From: Congeria kusceri
Taxonomy: Eukaryota > Mollusca > Bivalvia > Myida > Dreissenidae
Assembly (NCBI GenBank): GCA_027627225.1
Contig: JAPFQT010000168.1
Span: 317,501-381,500, forward strand
Direction of reading: 5' to 3'
Length of the DNA stretch: 64,000 bases
Positions 53,276 to 64,000 of the stretch are shown in pieces (within the stretch, counting starts at the first letter, position 1; every line of letters starts with the position of its first letter). The position numbers and the translations under genes were made by a program. The notes beneath the pieces are model-generated. The model saw only the letters and a program-made list of their open reading frames with translations, was not told the origin of the DNA and did not search any database.

Positions 53276-54469
53276 ATCATTATACAACATTTCAAATATG
53301 CTACACGAGCTTTTTGAAAGTGTTAAATTGTTTAAAAAGTTGAAGTCTGATCTAGGACTGTTTTTTAAATTACATTTTTAATGTATGGCACTATCTTCCC
53401 AAATAAACAGATCAAGAATAAACTGTCGACATGTATGTGTCGATAAAATATATTATATATAGCTTTTAATTCCTTATGACAATACTATACATACTATTTT
53501 AATTCATAGGTATTGCATTTATGGCCTCCGAAATACAGGTGTTACACCTAATAAAGTCGTTCAAACACTTCAACCCAGAGGTAAATCAATCCAGAAACAA
53601 GCATATTTAAGACCATTGCTCCAATAATAATAGAACTGTGTTAAATTTGTTTTACAAAATCTGCATTGGACTGGTCTTTTTAAAAATATTTAGTCGAAAC
53701 TAAAGAAAAATCTGAACATTTTAATCGGATTATCTGACAAAGTAATGCATTGCTTGAAGATACTGACACGCAGTTAAATCCCAAGTGTGTTAATTGTGGT
53801 ATTTACCATGCATATGTTCCAAAGCATAATATTTAAACTCTGAGAAACACGTAGTACAGTTGCTGGGGAAGAATAAAACACTTTCAGAAAGAAAACACAA
53901 TATGTCAGACATACTTGCATTTCATTAAAACAACAAAAACAAACGGAGACAATTAAGAATATCTACATAAAACGTCTTTATATTATAGCGCGGAAAACAC
54001 TATTAAATACACAAATAGCATATGTATGAGGCAGAATTGTTCATGTTGCGAACATTTATATGTGTATTGTAAATATGTGATATGTGTGCCCTAAATGCCC
54101 TAGTTATGTGCCATTGTTCGTATTTGTGATAGATACCTTAGAAATTATTGTGTTGTTCTTAGTTCAGCAAGAAATAACATTGAGCATCGGTTAGTAAAAA
54201 ATGATGATATTCTGCTGGTTGAAGTGTATGATTGAAAAAAAAAATTCCATTACACGGTGAAACATTTCATTGTACATGTATTTGCAAAAATGGCTTTTTA
54301 TCCTATTGCTACAATCAATTGATCTCCAAATTATGACGTTGTTAGTAAACAAAAAACAGGTGTGAAAAATTGGGAAAATAAAGTGTTTTATTTTACGCCG
54401 TTCACATGATTCATGAGCACAGCATAATAGGATACATAGAATTGTATGTGAGTGTTGGATGAATATTGA
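53276..54469. other. Upstream intergenic, no feature recognised
   Basis: AT-rich sequence with short unsupported ORFs only. Confidence 0.55.
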
Positions 54470-54552
54470 GTTTATCATACTCGGCTCAAAACAGTGAAAT
54501 TCTCGGCAAGCCTCATGCTACCATGTTTCTCGGCCTCGCATGATAAACTTGA
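54470..54552. repeat. Short inverted repeat
   Basis: GTTTATCATACTCGGC is mirrored by GGCCTCGCATGATAAAC across about 80 bp. It is probably a small foldback relic. Confidence 0.4.
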
Positions 54553-55628
54553 TCTTATCGAACCCTCAAATAATATTCTCTATTTATCCATTTTTTGGCG
54601 AAAAAAGTACGTTTATGTAATATTATAACGCTTGGGTTTTAATTATAGAAAATATATATTCCATTAAAAAGCCTGATTTTTCAATATATAATTCATTTGC
54701 TTAGTAGACTGGGAAAAAACAGGTGCCACCGTGCATGTTTGCGCAAAGAAAGATTGACAGTTCACATGACTGTGCGTAAATTTGTTCTGTAAAAACAGAT
54801 TTAAATGAAAAATATTATTAATTACAATGCAATAACAACACCGTTGATGAATATGTTATTTAGATGCATATTTGAGTATGTTAGTAAAATACAGCAGTTG
54901 ATTATAACTATGTACACAAGTGATTACCGCCAAAACACTTTAAACGATCATCGCTAGCAAGTGCACATCTATTCTATGTTAGTACTCGGCTGGATGTTTC
55001 TACTTTCGTTTTGTTAATTTCCAGCTAGTAAGGGTTAGGAATAACAGAAAGAACAGACCAGAACAAAACAGATTATTTATAACGACTTGCACAAATAAAT
55101 GCACTTAAGTCTGCCTTAACCATGATTAAACAATAACGTATATCAAAAGGTCATGTGAAAAGTGTATTGATCATACAATCAAAGCTTTCGGACTCAATGG
55201 CTGTTAATAGTTTCTAAAAATATATAACATACATGTATTGAAAAACAGGGAAAATCACAGCAATCATAATTGCCAATCAGACATTTTTCAGCATATCTAT
55301 CTTACGCGATTACTGGTAATATTAATTGAGGCGTCCAAACAGTAAGCAAACTGTTCCTTGGAATACCGTAATATTGGTAACCAATAAACTACAATAATAA
55401 CAACAATTTACACAGTTGTTAACTTGTAGACAGTATCGTAAGAATGAACTGCTACGACTATCGTATCTTTTATCCATACATAAAACATCCTAAACATTGG
55501 AAAAAGTATCTGCGGATTATATGTATTATGAAACGCCATTCAAAATATACTTTCTAACTAGAAGAGTTCCTTTGACAGCCAGCTTGATAAGATTTATTTC
55601 GTATATTTTCTGATTAGGTTTGAAAATT
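54553..55628. other. Upstream intergenic, no feature recognised
   Basis: AT-rich unique sequence; nothing supportable. Confidence 0.55.
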
Positions 55629-55850
55629 TAGTAGTAGTAGTAGTAGTAATAGTAGTAGTAGTAATACAAGTAGTAGTAGTAGAAGTGGTAGTGGTAGTAG
55701 TGGTAATGGTGGTGGTGGTGAAGGTAGTGGTGGTGGTGGTGGTGCTGGTGGTGTTGCCGGTGGTGGCGGTGGTTGTGGTGCTAGTGGTGGTGGTGGAAGT
55801 AGATGTTGTAGTGATAGTGGTGGTGGTGGTAGTCGTAGTAGTAGTAGTAT

Positions 55851-55893
<43 letters not shown>

Positions 55894-55897
55894 TGTT

Positions 55898-55940
<43 letters not shown>

Positions 55941-56091
55941 AAGTGGTAGCGGTAGTGGTCGTAGTGGTGGAGGTGGTGGTGCTGGTGGTAGAAGTTGTAG
56001 TGTTAGTGGTAGTAGTGGTGGTGGTGGTAGTGGTGGTGGTGGTGGTAGTGTTGGTGGTGTAATGGTAGTTGTAGTGATTGTGGTGGCAGTG

Positions 56092-56167
<76 letters not shown>

Positions 56168-56200
56168 AAGTAGTAGTAGTAGTAGTTGTTGTTGTTGATG
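55629..56200. repeat. (GTA)n/(GTG)n compound microsatellite
   Basis: Alternating pure GTA blocks (55843-55890, 55904-55938, 56094-56165) and GTG/GTT-rich blocks. Poly-valine frames are artefacts. The downstream flank (56385-56500) resembles that of the 1-293 array. Confidence 0.95.
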
Positions 56201-56519
56201 TTGTAGACCTAATAGTATTTGTTGTTGTTGCTGTTGTTGTGACTGCTGTTGTTGATTATGACGTTGTATTTGGTGCTGTTGCTGATGTTGTTAATGTCGT
56301 CATATTAGCAGTAGTCGTTGTTATTAGAGTCATTCACATTCAACTTCACTTGCAGCTATTACGATTTATGTTCAAGCGCATACACTTGTTATTACCTGCA
56401 TGTGCAAACTGGCATAAGCACGCCGCTACACTAAGACAGAACAATAAATTCCACATTTTATCAGCACTCATAAATGTCTTGATGTTCGCCGTAATAGATA
56501 ACATGACTCCTTAAACCGT

Positions 56520-57474
56520 AATCCAATATTACTATATTTAAGAGGTTCAAAAGGCTTAAAAATACACTGCGCTTGGTTTTGAATTTCAGTTTTAATTATT
56601 GTTCCTATAGGTGGGAGATCAATGTATTGTTCAGTCTAGTGTACAGTTCGTCTAGTTTGTAAAGCCTGGACAAAGAATAGCAGAATTTGTCGTAAAACAT
56701 AAACAATACGAGCAACCCGGAAGTTTAGAATACTTACTCATGTTAAACCAGAGTAAGTCTAACCATGTTCTGTACATGCGCCCTGTACAAACGTAGATTG
56801 TGTTTATGACGGCACTTTGAACATTGTTAAAGCATAATCCTTACGCATGTGTCAATATTCGTCTTCAGCTCTCAGTATACATAACTAAATGTTCATGCTA
56901 ACAATTTAAAGGGACGTACTTGTATTCATAGATTTTCATGCTATTGCATGAATCTCGTTAAAACACCATTGCATGTGACGTAAACACCTAATTTGTGTAG
57001 TAAATCATATTATCTCGCGATGCCTTGATTTTGCCCTATTCTTAAAATAATTTAAAACTCGCCGTTTTAAATTATCATTTAAAATAAGGCTCGAATTATT
57101 ACCCTATTGTAACTTTCATTCCGTAACAGTCAACCCAACATAATCATTAACAATGCTCCTAGGCAATGGAAACTGAACCACGATCACCGCGGTGAGAAGA
57201 GAATGTGGCAGCCAGTGTCGAAAACTCCAAAACACTGCACATGTATATAAGCTGAACCGATATATTTTATCCTATCTTTGTATTTGTTTTTGTTTCCCTG
57301 TTACATTTCAAGTCATTTCATGATGTACACACCACTTTTCAGAAAATTAAAAAAAAAAAAGATATGCATATGTATTAACGTATATATGTGTGCCTACTTC
57401 AAATAACTAATTGCAACAATTCTCAATACACCTGTATCGGTCCAGCGACGCATTCACAAACAACCCCTGTCGAC
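56520..57474. other. Upstream intergenic, no feature recognised
   Basis: A short inverted pair around TTTAAAACTCGCCGTTTTAAA near 57050-57075 is the only structure noticed. Confidence 0.5.
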
Positions 57475-57960
57475 TAAGGCCGCTTTTCCATATATCCGTA
57501 TCCGCATTTGCAAATTATTTATTACGTCGGCTGCAAATATTTATGCCAGATTTTGAAAACATTCACGTGTGGTGGATTTAATCATTATAAAGCATCCAAC
57601 AATTGTATCTACAGTGTCAGTCATGACTCATTTAAAGGTTACTCGTTATGACCGAGTTATTGTACTCGGTGAGTCTTAGGTTGCGTTATCCAGGTGTATC
57701 TAGACTAGTTTTTCTATTTTCCCAATGTTGTATGTAGAACAGCCATTTGTTTAACGTGCTAAGTTAAATACCATGTCGTCCGCATCCGCATAAAAACGCT
57801 CACCGCGCGATTTCTTGCGACGGATTTAGCGGAGGCGCTTTGCGGATACGGTCTGCGGACCTATGAAAACGGTCTAACTGTTTTCAACTTGTTCGATTTT
57901 TTGCGGATGTGGATTTGCGCAATGCGGATGCAGTTTGGACATATGGAAAAGCGCCCTTAC
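57475..57960. mobile_element. 485-bp MITE with GCGCTTTTCCATATG termini
   Basis: The left end TAAGGCCGCTTTTCCATATA is mirrored by the right end CATATGGAAAAGCGCCCTTA. Sub-terminal ATCCGCAT-type motifs recur inside both arms. No transposase-like ORF is seen, so it is non-autonomous. Confidence 0.7.
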
Positions 57961-57969
57961 TTGAGAGGT

Positions 57970-59259
57970 TTAATCTTAAGATTACGTAGTATATCTATTA
58001 AAACAAAAATAAAAATGTCAGCTTATATTGCATGCATATATTTGTATATTTATTTTTTTCGTAGGGTAGTGCAAGCAACATATACAAAGAAGCAATATGT
58101 AATGGTATAAATAAATACAAACGGTACAAAAACACCGTCGGATTATTGCTCACGTAACAAACTGTTGTTGTTTCGGGGTTTATAGTCCTTCCGCGCCTTA
58201 GGATGTATTATGTAAGGACTAGCACGTAACTAACTAACAAAGCAGTGTTCTGAACATCATAATGACTATATTGGCAAATTCATTCGGTATCATTTTAAGT
58301 GCCAGCATCAATCATTAAATTATTATTTTATCTTTAAGTATGCATTATCAAATGGAAATACTATTTATTTAGCAATGGCAATTATCAATGGAGAATTATC
58401 CCCCGTGCTTTATTATTTGAAATATAATTGGTTTCCACTGTATATATATACATTAAAATAACTGGCTTAATGAAACATATTTACGTACAAATTTATATAT
58501 TGTATAAGTCTATACCAGTTTAACTATTTATTTATAAAAAATAAATAATTAATTAACCTTTTGCAATATAATACTATTCCTTTAGATTAAATGTCATCTG
58601 TCAGCCATCAAGTGTAAGGCTTCAGTCAAACAGCGTGTTGAATATGTGTATGTCTTTGGCATATATATAAAGAAGAATAACATGTCTTGCACTACTGTGT
58701 ACACAAATATGACATATGTATTCATAAGTGATGCTCTCCATCATGAGTACATAAGTATAACTTTATCGTAAGATTTGAAGCTTGTATTAACGATTGGTCG
58801 TTGATCAATATTCAGCTTTAAGACTATAGACAGACACAATTCCAGCATATACCTCAATATTCAATCATGGAAGTCGCACAAAAGATGAATATGGCAAAAA
58901 GCCCTATTATAAAAAGATAAATTAAATCTTCGTTAAAATGTCTTTGAAATAGTTCAATATAGTGCAGTGTACTGAATGTGATTTATTTGTGCCTTTATCA
59001 GCTATTGAACCGTTATCTTCCCCGCCTACAGCCAGCTGTGTACGTGTGATACCGTTCATGTGATGTAGGAAAAAAATCAGCTCAGAACGCAGGGCAAAAG
59101 TAAGAAATGCGGGGGTAACTGTTAGAAACAAATGGTAGTTAACTTTTAATTCACTCTTAAATCGTCTTAAGAACATTAAGAGCAAAATACTGCACATTTT
59201 TAAATACTCGTATGTTTCCTTTGTATGAATGTAAAAAAGTGCTTATGGTATGAAGAAAT
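57970..59259. other. Upstream intergenic, no feature recognised
   Basis: The ORF at 58922-59197 (minus, 91 codons) has a hydrophobic start but no motif, splice or codon-use support; I do not call it. Confidence 0.5.
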
Positions 59260-59760
59260 AATATTCTAGTGTGCCTTATAATGTTTTGTGCTAATGTGCC
59301 CTTGATAGCTTTGTATTCTAATGTGCCCTATATAGCTCTATGTTTTAAGTTGCCGTATTTAGTGTTCTATTATATTGTGTCCGATATAGCTTTGTATGTG
59401 TATAAATAAACAGCGTTCTGTAGTTTATAGCGTTCTGTTTTTATTTGAATGTGCCCAATATATAGTCCTATATAACCTGCTGGTTTAATGTGTGCTATAT
59501 AGTCAGCTTTTCTATTGTGCACATAGTCTGGTGTTTAAATGTGCGCTATTCAGCCTGGTCTTCAAATTTGCCTTACTAGTATAAAGCCTGTTCTTCTGTG
59601 GTGCGCTATTGAGCCCAGTGTTCTAATGTATGATATTTAGGCCTGTGTTAAAATATGCGATATTAAGCCTGGAGTTTTAATGTGCGCTATTCTTGCTGGT
59701 GTCTAATTTGGTGCAATGTATACAGGTGTTCTAGTGTGCGCAGTTTAGGCGGGTATTTAT
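59260..59760. repeat. Decayed tandem repeat of about 28-30 bp
   Basis: About fifteen degenerate units of the form TCTAATGTGCGCTATTTAGC then CTGGTGT, with many substitutions and indels. A fragment of the same sequence occurs at 62128-62213. Confidence 0.72.
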
Positions 59761-60169
59761 CGGCATTCACATAATTCCACCTTCGCATAGCGCTAATTTT
59801 CCATTTGATTTTTTCATAGCTCGTATTTAGCCATTGATTTATTTATTACAATACATTTCCTTTAGGACTGACTGCTCTTGATTTCCTTAAGCCACAGTTT
59901 CAGCATGTAGCATGATGTGCACACATGTTGATCATTTTAGCTATGGTATTGATTGCAAAGATACTATTGTGCAATGTCTTCATGTATATGATCTCATTTA
60001 TTGTTAATGCCTGTGCATAATTAAGTAGTATATATTGATTGGTGCACATCGTACTACTGCAAGCATTAAGTGCATGTCTATGCTTAGATCTACCTTTGCT
60101 CGTTTCTGTTGACATAATGTTCTACTTTTGTTGGTTTTGAAAACACGCCCTTTCTGCTTAATGTAAATA

Positions 60170-61015
60170 CAGTGAAACCTGTCCAAACCGAACACTGCAA
60201 AAACCGAATCCCTGTCAAAACCGAACCGCTGTGTCGGTCCCGATTTGTTTCCTTCTTATTTTATATATCAGAAAACCATAATAAACAGAACCCTGTACAA
60301 ACCGAATACCGAACGATTTTGTCACACATTTGATCTCAGTCAACCTTAAAAAGCCCTGGATAAACCGAACGGTGTATTCGGTCAGGTGTCACTTCACGAT
60401 ACCGCAGAGGTGTGAACCCGATCATTGGTGACACAATTACACAAAAAGGGGATATTCGTCATGGTGATAACGGGACAGTGGTACAAATAGCGATCAAATA
60501 GTTGGTGCATACAGTAGTCAACTTGTGAAAAACAGATTCGAAGGGTGTTTTTTATGTTAACATTTATGTACAGTGTCAAGTTTTAAATGTTTCAGAACAG
60601 TGTAAATAATTTATACATATAGTTAGATCACTGATCTCCATAAGCCTAAGGCTTTTACAAACGAGCTAAAATACATATGTTTAAACTCAACAAACAAGTC
60701 AACAATTCGTGATTTATTTACACAGATGTACATAAGTTGTTCGTTGAATACCTGAACTTGTTTGATTGTTAATGTGAGCGTCGTTTTATGTACAAATACA
60801 CATTTTGTACTTGCAGATAACAAAAATAATAAACCATAATCAAAATGTACACATAAACATGTTTTGGTCTTATTATATACCCATATTGACATATAAAATC
60901 GAAAAACATTTTAATGGAAAAGGCATTTAATAAAAAAAACTGAATAAACCGAACACTTTTTAAACCGAACGATCGGCCCAGTCCCAACGATATTCGGTTT
61001 AGACAGGTTCTACTG
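60170..61015. mobile_element. 846-bp pogo/Tigger-like non-autonomous DNA transposon
   Basis: Terminal inverted repeats are CAGTGAAACCTGTCCAAACC at the left and (reverse complement of the right) CAGTAGAACCTGTCTAAACC, each extended by GAA. The element is flanked by TA dinucleotides at 60168-60169 and 61016-61017, the target duplication of Tc1/mariner/pogo elements. AACCGAA motifs recur inside both ends. No transposase frame of useful length remains. Confidence 0.78.
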
Positions 61016-61017
61016 TA

Positions 61018-62127
61018 GTTAGTGTAAATTTATTTATGTTCATTTATGTTGTTTTTCTTCTTGCCATGTAAATAATTGATTAATTTGTCAGTATTCATGT
61101 AAAATTTTGTTTCTATTGCGTTCACTTTTGGAACAAAGAACAAGCTATGAATATTTGCTTCTGCAACATTGAAAACAGTTATGTTCTTTGTGTTTGACCT
61201 GGGATGCAAACCCAACGGTTAGAGTTTTGATGTATGCTAACCTGTGTTGATACACTCTTGTTTATAGAATGTTGCACACTGTAAATGAATGGTTGCTCAA
61301 ATTTTTATATGCGATACTCTGTATCTAGGCAATGGTGATAAAAGTGCTTTGGAAAAAATCAGAATTCGCATGTGTCTTAATGAGCTTAACAATACCTTAT
61401 GCTTCACATCATACACACTGCATTTTTGTCAAAGATTATTTTTACCATACCATTGCATACATATTGGAGTCTAATTTTTTATTTCATCGACATTTCCATA
61501 GTGACAACTTCACTGAGTGCTACCCTGTCCTTGTGGTATGTCCTTTGTGTTTGACTTGGGATGCATATCCAACTGTATATCCTCTGTATATGTGAGACTC
61601 AGTATTTAGGCAATAGGCCTATAACTTTGTTCTATTTTATTATATACACATGTGTGTTATTTAAGCAGATGTGTAAATATATACAAAATATGTTATATTA
61701 TGATCTTTTTTATTTAATTTATCCAATATTTAAGTGGTTAAGCAACATAAGAAAATGACATTGACCTTTCAAGTTTCACTGCTAAAATTCAAGTGGTTGA
61801 AAAGAAAAGTATTACACTGCTTCCATGATAACATTCTATATTTATAAATATTTTAAACACTGGATGGTCATTAAAACAAAGGTTGACAACATTAAAGCCG
61901 CATGCTCTTGCTTAGTTTCGTAGCAGATTAGAGCAAACAAGACCGTGAGTAACCAGTTAAAACAAGCATTTAAAAGAATAAAATGCCGTTATTGTGATAT
62001 AAATAAATGAAACGCGTGATAAATGATCCAAGTCGTGGCAACAATTTGTTTCATCACGGTCTGGTACAGCCATATAACCGTCTGAACACTGCAGTAGTAT
62101 TAAAACATTCTCTGGAAACATCTTTGG
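61018..62127. other. Upstream intergenic, weak internal similarity only
   Basis: CTTTGTGTTTGACCTGGGAT near 61188 and CTTTGTGTTTGACTTGGGAT near 61542 are a diverged pair. No gene recognised. Confidence 0.45.
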
Positions 62128-62213
62128 TCTTCAAATTTGCCTTACTAAAATAAAACCTGGTCTCCTTTGGTGCGCTGTAGAGCCCAGTGTTCTAATTTGC
62201 GATATTTAGCCTC
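62128..62213. repeat. Displaced fragment of the 59.3-59.8 kb repeat
   Basis: TCTTCAAATTTGCCTTACTA, then TGGTGCGCT and GAGCCCAGTGTTCTAAT and GATATTTAG, match 59558-59641 over about 85 bp. Confidence 0.7.
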
Positions 62214-62993
62214 ACCGTCTGTACACTGCAGTAGTGTTAAAACATTCTCTGGAAACATCATTAACAGCTCTCTTATATAAAGAAATATTGCTATACTAAA
62301 AGATTTTAACATACTAGTAGAATAAAAAAACACTTGTTCTATAACCAGTATCCGTCCATTAGTATTAAGCATTTATCATTCCATAGAGAAGTCTGCCTGA
62401 CACAAATAGCTTCATAATAGTTCATATACCAACCAGCATGAACTCTGATATCTGTTTACCGGTTGATCCATTGCATACATCATTGTGTAACTTAGTTTTG
62501 CCGTAACATGCATATCAATAACTGTTGGTAATTTTGTTAGATGTTATATTTTCCAAACCTACAAGGGCGAACTCTATACCTGGGCTATTAAATCTTCAAA
62601 TAGCGAACAACTGTATTGCCTTTAGCGCTTTGATTTTTAACTGGATTACAATTGTATTCTGAAGGAACCAAAATGTTTCCAATTGAACAGGAACACATTT
62701 CAAATGATGAAAATAATCCATCAGAGCTGCTGACGAGATACGAGTTCTCATGGTATATTAGCCTTGAAACTAGGCTGATTTTAAAGAGCATTTGGCATGA
62801 TAAATAAGTTATCTTCCCTATGTTCCCTTGTTGTTAATGTTCGGTAAAATACGAGAAATATCACAACCCATAGAGCGTGATACAACGTATTGTCAGCCCT
62901 CAAATAGGGTGTGATATTTATATATTACCACACCGGGGGTAAATGTATCGGCACATTTGTCGGGGAAGTGTTTATTTGGTAACGCGTGCTTCG

Positions 62994-63060
62994 AATGTAT
63001 TAGGCCCGCCCATAATTGTTGCAGAATAACCAATACTTGATTTTCTTCTTTGTATATAAT
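62994..63060. repeat. Dispersed repeat fragment shared with 34.3 kb
   Basis: Same 68-bp sequence as 34312-34381 (ATGTATTAGGCCCGCCCATA onward) in the same orientation. Confidence 0.7.
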
Positions 63061-64000
63061 CATATGTCATGTGAGAATCTTCAATATGACAACACCTCGC
63101 ATACTTGCTCCTGAATCGTTTGAAACCACTGCTACCAATAGGTGTTGGCCTATGTTCAATCGAACAAGCACAAGTTTGCAACCCACTGCATTGTGGTTTA
63201 GTTGTATGTGTTGCAAAAAGTCATATTTGTATATAGGTTGTTAACTACGGCATGTTTGGAAAAGTCATATGTGGGTTGCATATTGGCACGGGTTTGGAAA
63301 TATCAAAATATTTAACTTGTCCGTTACAAAATGTTACTTGTTCAATAAAGTATAGCTTTTATTAGAAATGTCTTTAAATAATAAATAAAACACAATTATT
63401 TAAATATAAATAATAACAATAATATGATAATTAATACTTACTTTAACATCATTGTCACGCCCTAAAATTGGATTTCTCCACGGACAACTTGACAGCAAAA
63501 GTTTACTTGTCCGATAGTAAAATTACACACGTCGGGCATCGCATTTCCATACCTATGACCTCTTCTAAATGTCGATAATTGATATCTATAAATATTCATT
63601 CTTTTAATTGTTTTAGTGCTATATAACGACACACAAATATGTTTAAAACCATTTTCTGAAAAAAAGGAACGACTTTAATGTGTTATACTATACACACATT
63701 AATTGTCTCTGTACTGATGTGCAAAATGACTAACATTGAAAACACGATAAGCTGCAAGACAAATGTTACTAACAAACATATGACTTATGTACATACAAAG
63801 TTCTGAATACCTACGAGATATGTAGCATTCTCTCTGAAAGAGGATGTTTGAAGTAATAAAGAGCCATGCCTGCACACTACAACCAGTACGTCAGAACTGT
63901 GAGTGTTCAGCTTAACAAGGAAGATATTATGCAGATGTGAATACTTGATAGCGCGAGAAATCTCCATGTGAAACGCAATGACTTACTAAGGTTGTCCAGA
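63061..64000. other. Upstream intergenic, no feature recognised
   Basis: AT-rich sequence to the window edge. No ORF or RNA gene is supported. Confidence 0.5.

Overview
This window is AT-rich eukaryotic DNA. It holds long introns, many spliced cysteine-rich exons on the minus strand, non-LTR retrotransposons, tRNA-derived SINEs, foldback/MITE elements, microsatellites, minisatellites and a short interstitial telomere-like (TTAGGG)n block. The MEGF-type gene, and nine copies of a roughly 250-bp GC-rich palindromic repeat that I associate with heterodont bivalves such as Dreissena, suggest a bivalve mollusc. That assignment is inference.

The main content is one gene on the minus strand, from a start codon at 52025 to a stop at 7271-7273. 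I traced it exon by exon from splice signals. A signal-peptide exon (52025-51953) is followed by eleven intact cysteine-rich exons (45178-31183). After an unusual interval come three more intact EGF-like exons (11726-10149), a transmembrane exon (9883-9713), a short cytoplasmic exon, a 13-nt microexon and a terminal exon with the stop. Intron phases agree at every junction. The 19 intact exons sum to 2226 nt, exactly 742 codons, giving a 741-residue type I membrane protein: signal peptide, furin/TNFR-like and EGF-like cysteine-rich ectodomain, one GxxxG-rich membrane helix and a 91-residue tail.

Between intact exons 12 and 20 (about 24.95-12.8 kb) lie seven further EGF-like exons, and every one is damaged. 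The damage is single-base frameshifts, a Cys codon changed to TGA, a Gln codon changed to TAG, truncation by a 38-bp minisatellite, or truncation at a foldback repeat. Restoring the counted indels makes three of the exons exact multiples of three, so the lesions sit on a formerly coding, phase 1-1 cassette array. The flanking intact exons (12 and 20) are phase-compatible, so splicing across the island restores one open frame. Two of the broken exons (near 12.9 and 19.2 kb) are copies of one segment and carry different nonsense mutations.

Mobile DNA fills the introns. A degenerate, nearly full-length LINE (35.66-40.55 kb) lies antisense in intron 9 and is itself inserted into an older tandem repeat. 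A related LINE fragment (2.8-5.0 kb) lies beyond the 3' end of the gene. Intron 1 holds two different SINEs and several MITE families. From 52.1 to 64 kb, upstream of the gene, I found only repeats: a sister of the 16-kb nested element, GTA/GTG microsatellites, a 485-bp MITE, a pogo-like element with TA duplications, and a decayed 28-bp tandem array. I recognise no second host gene.
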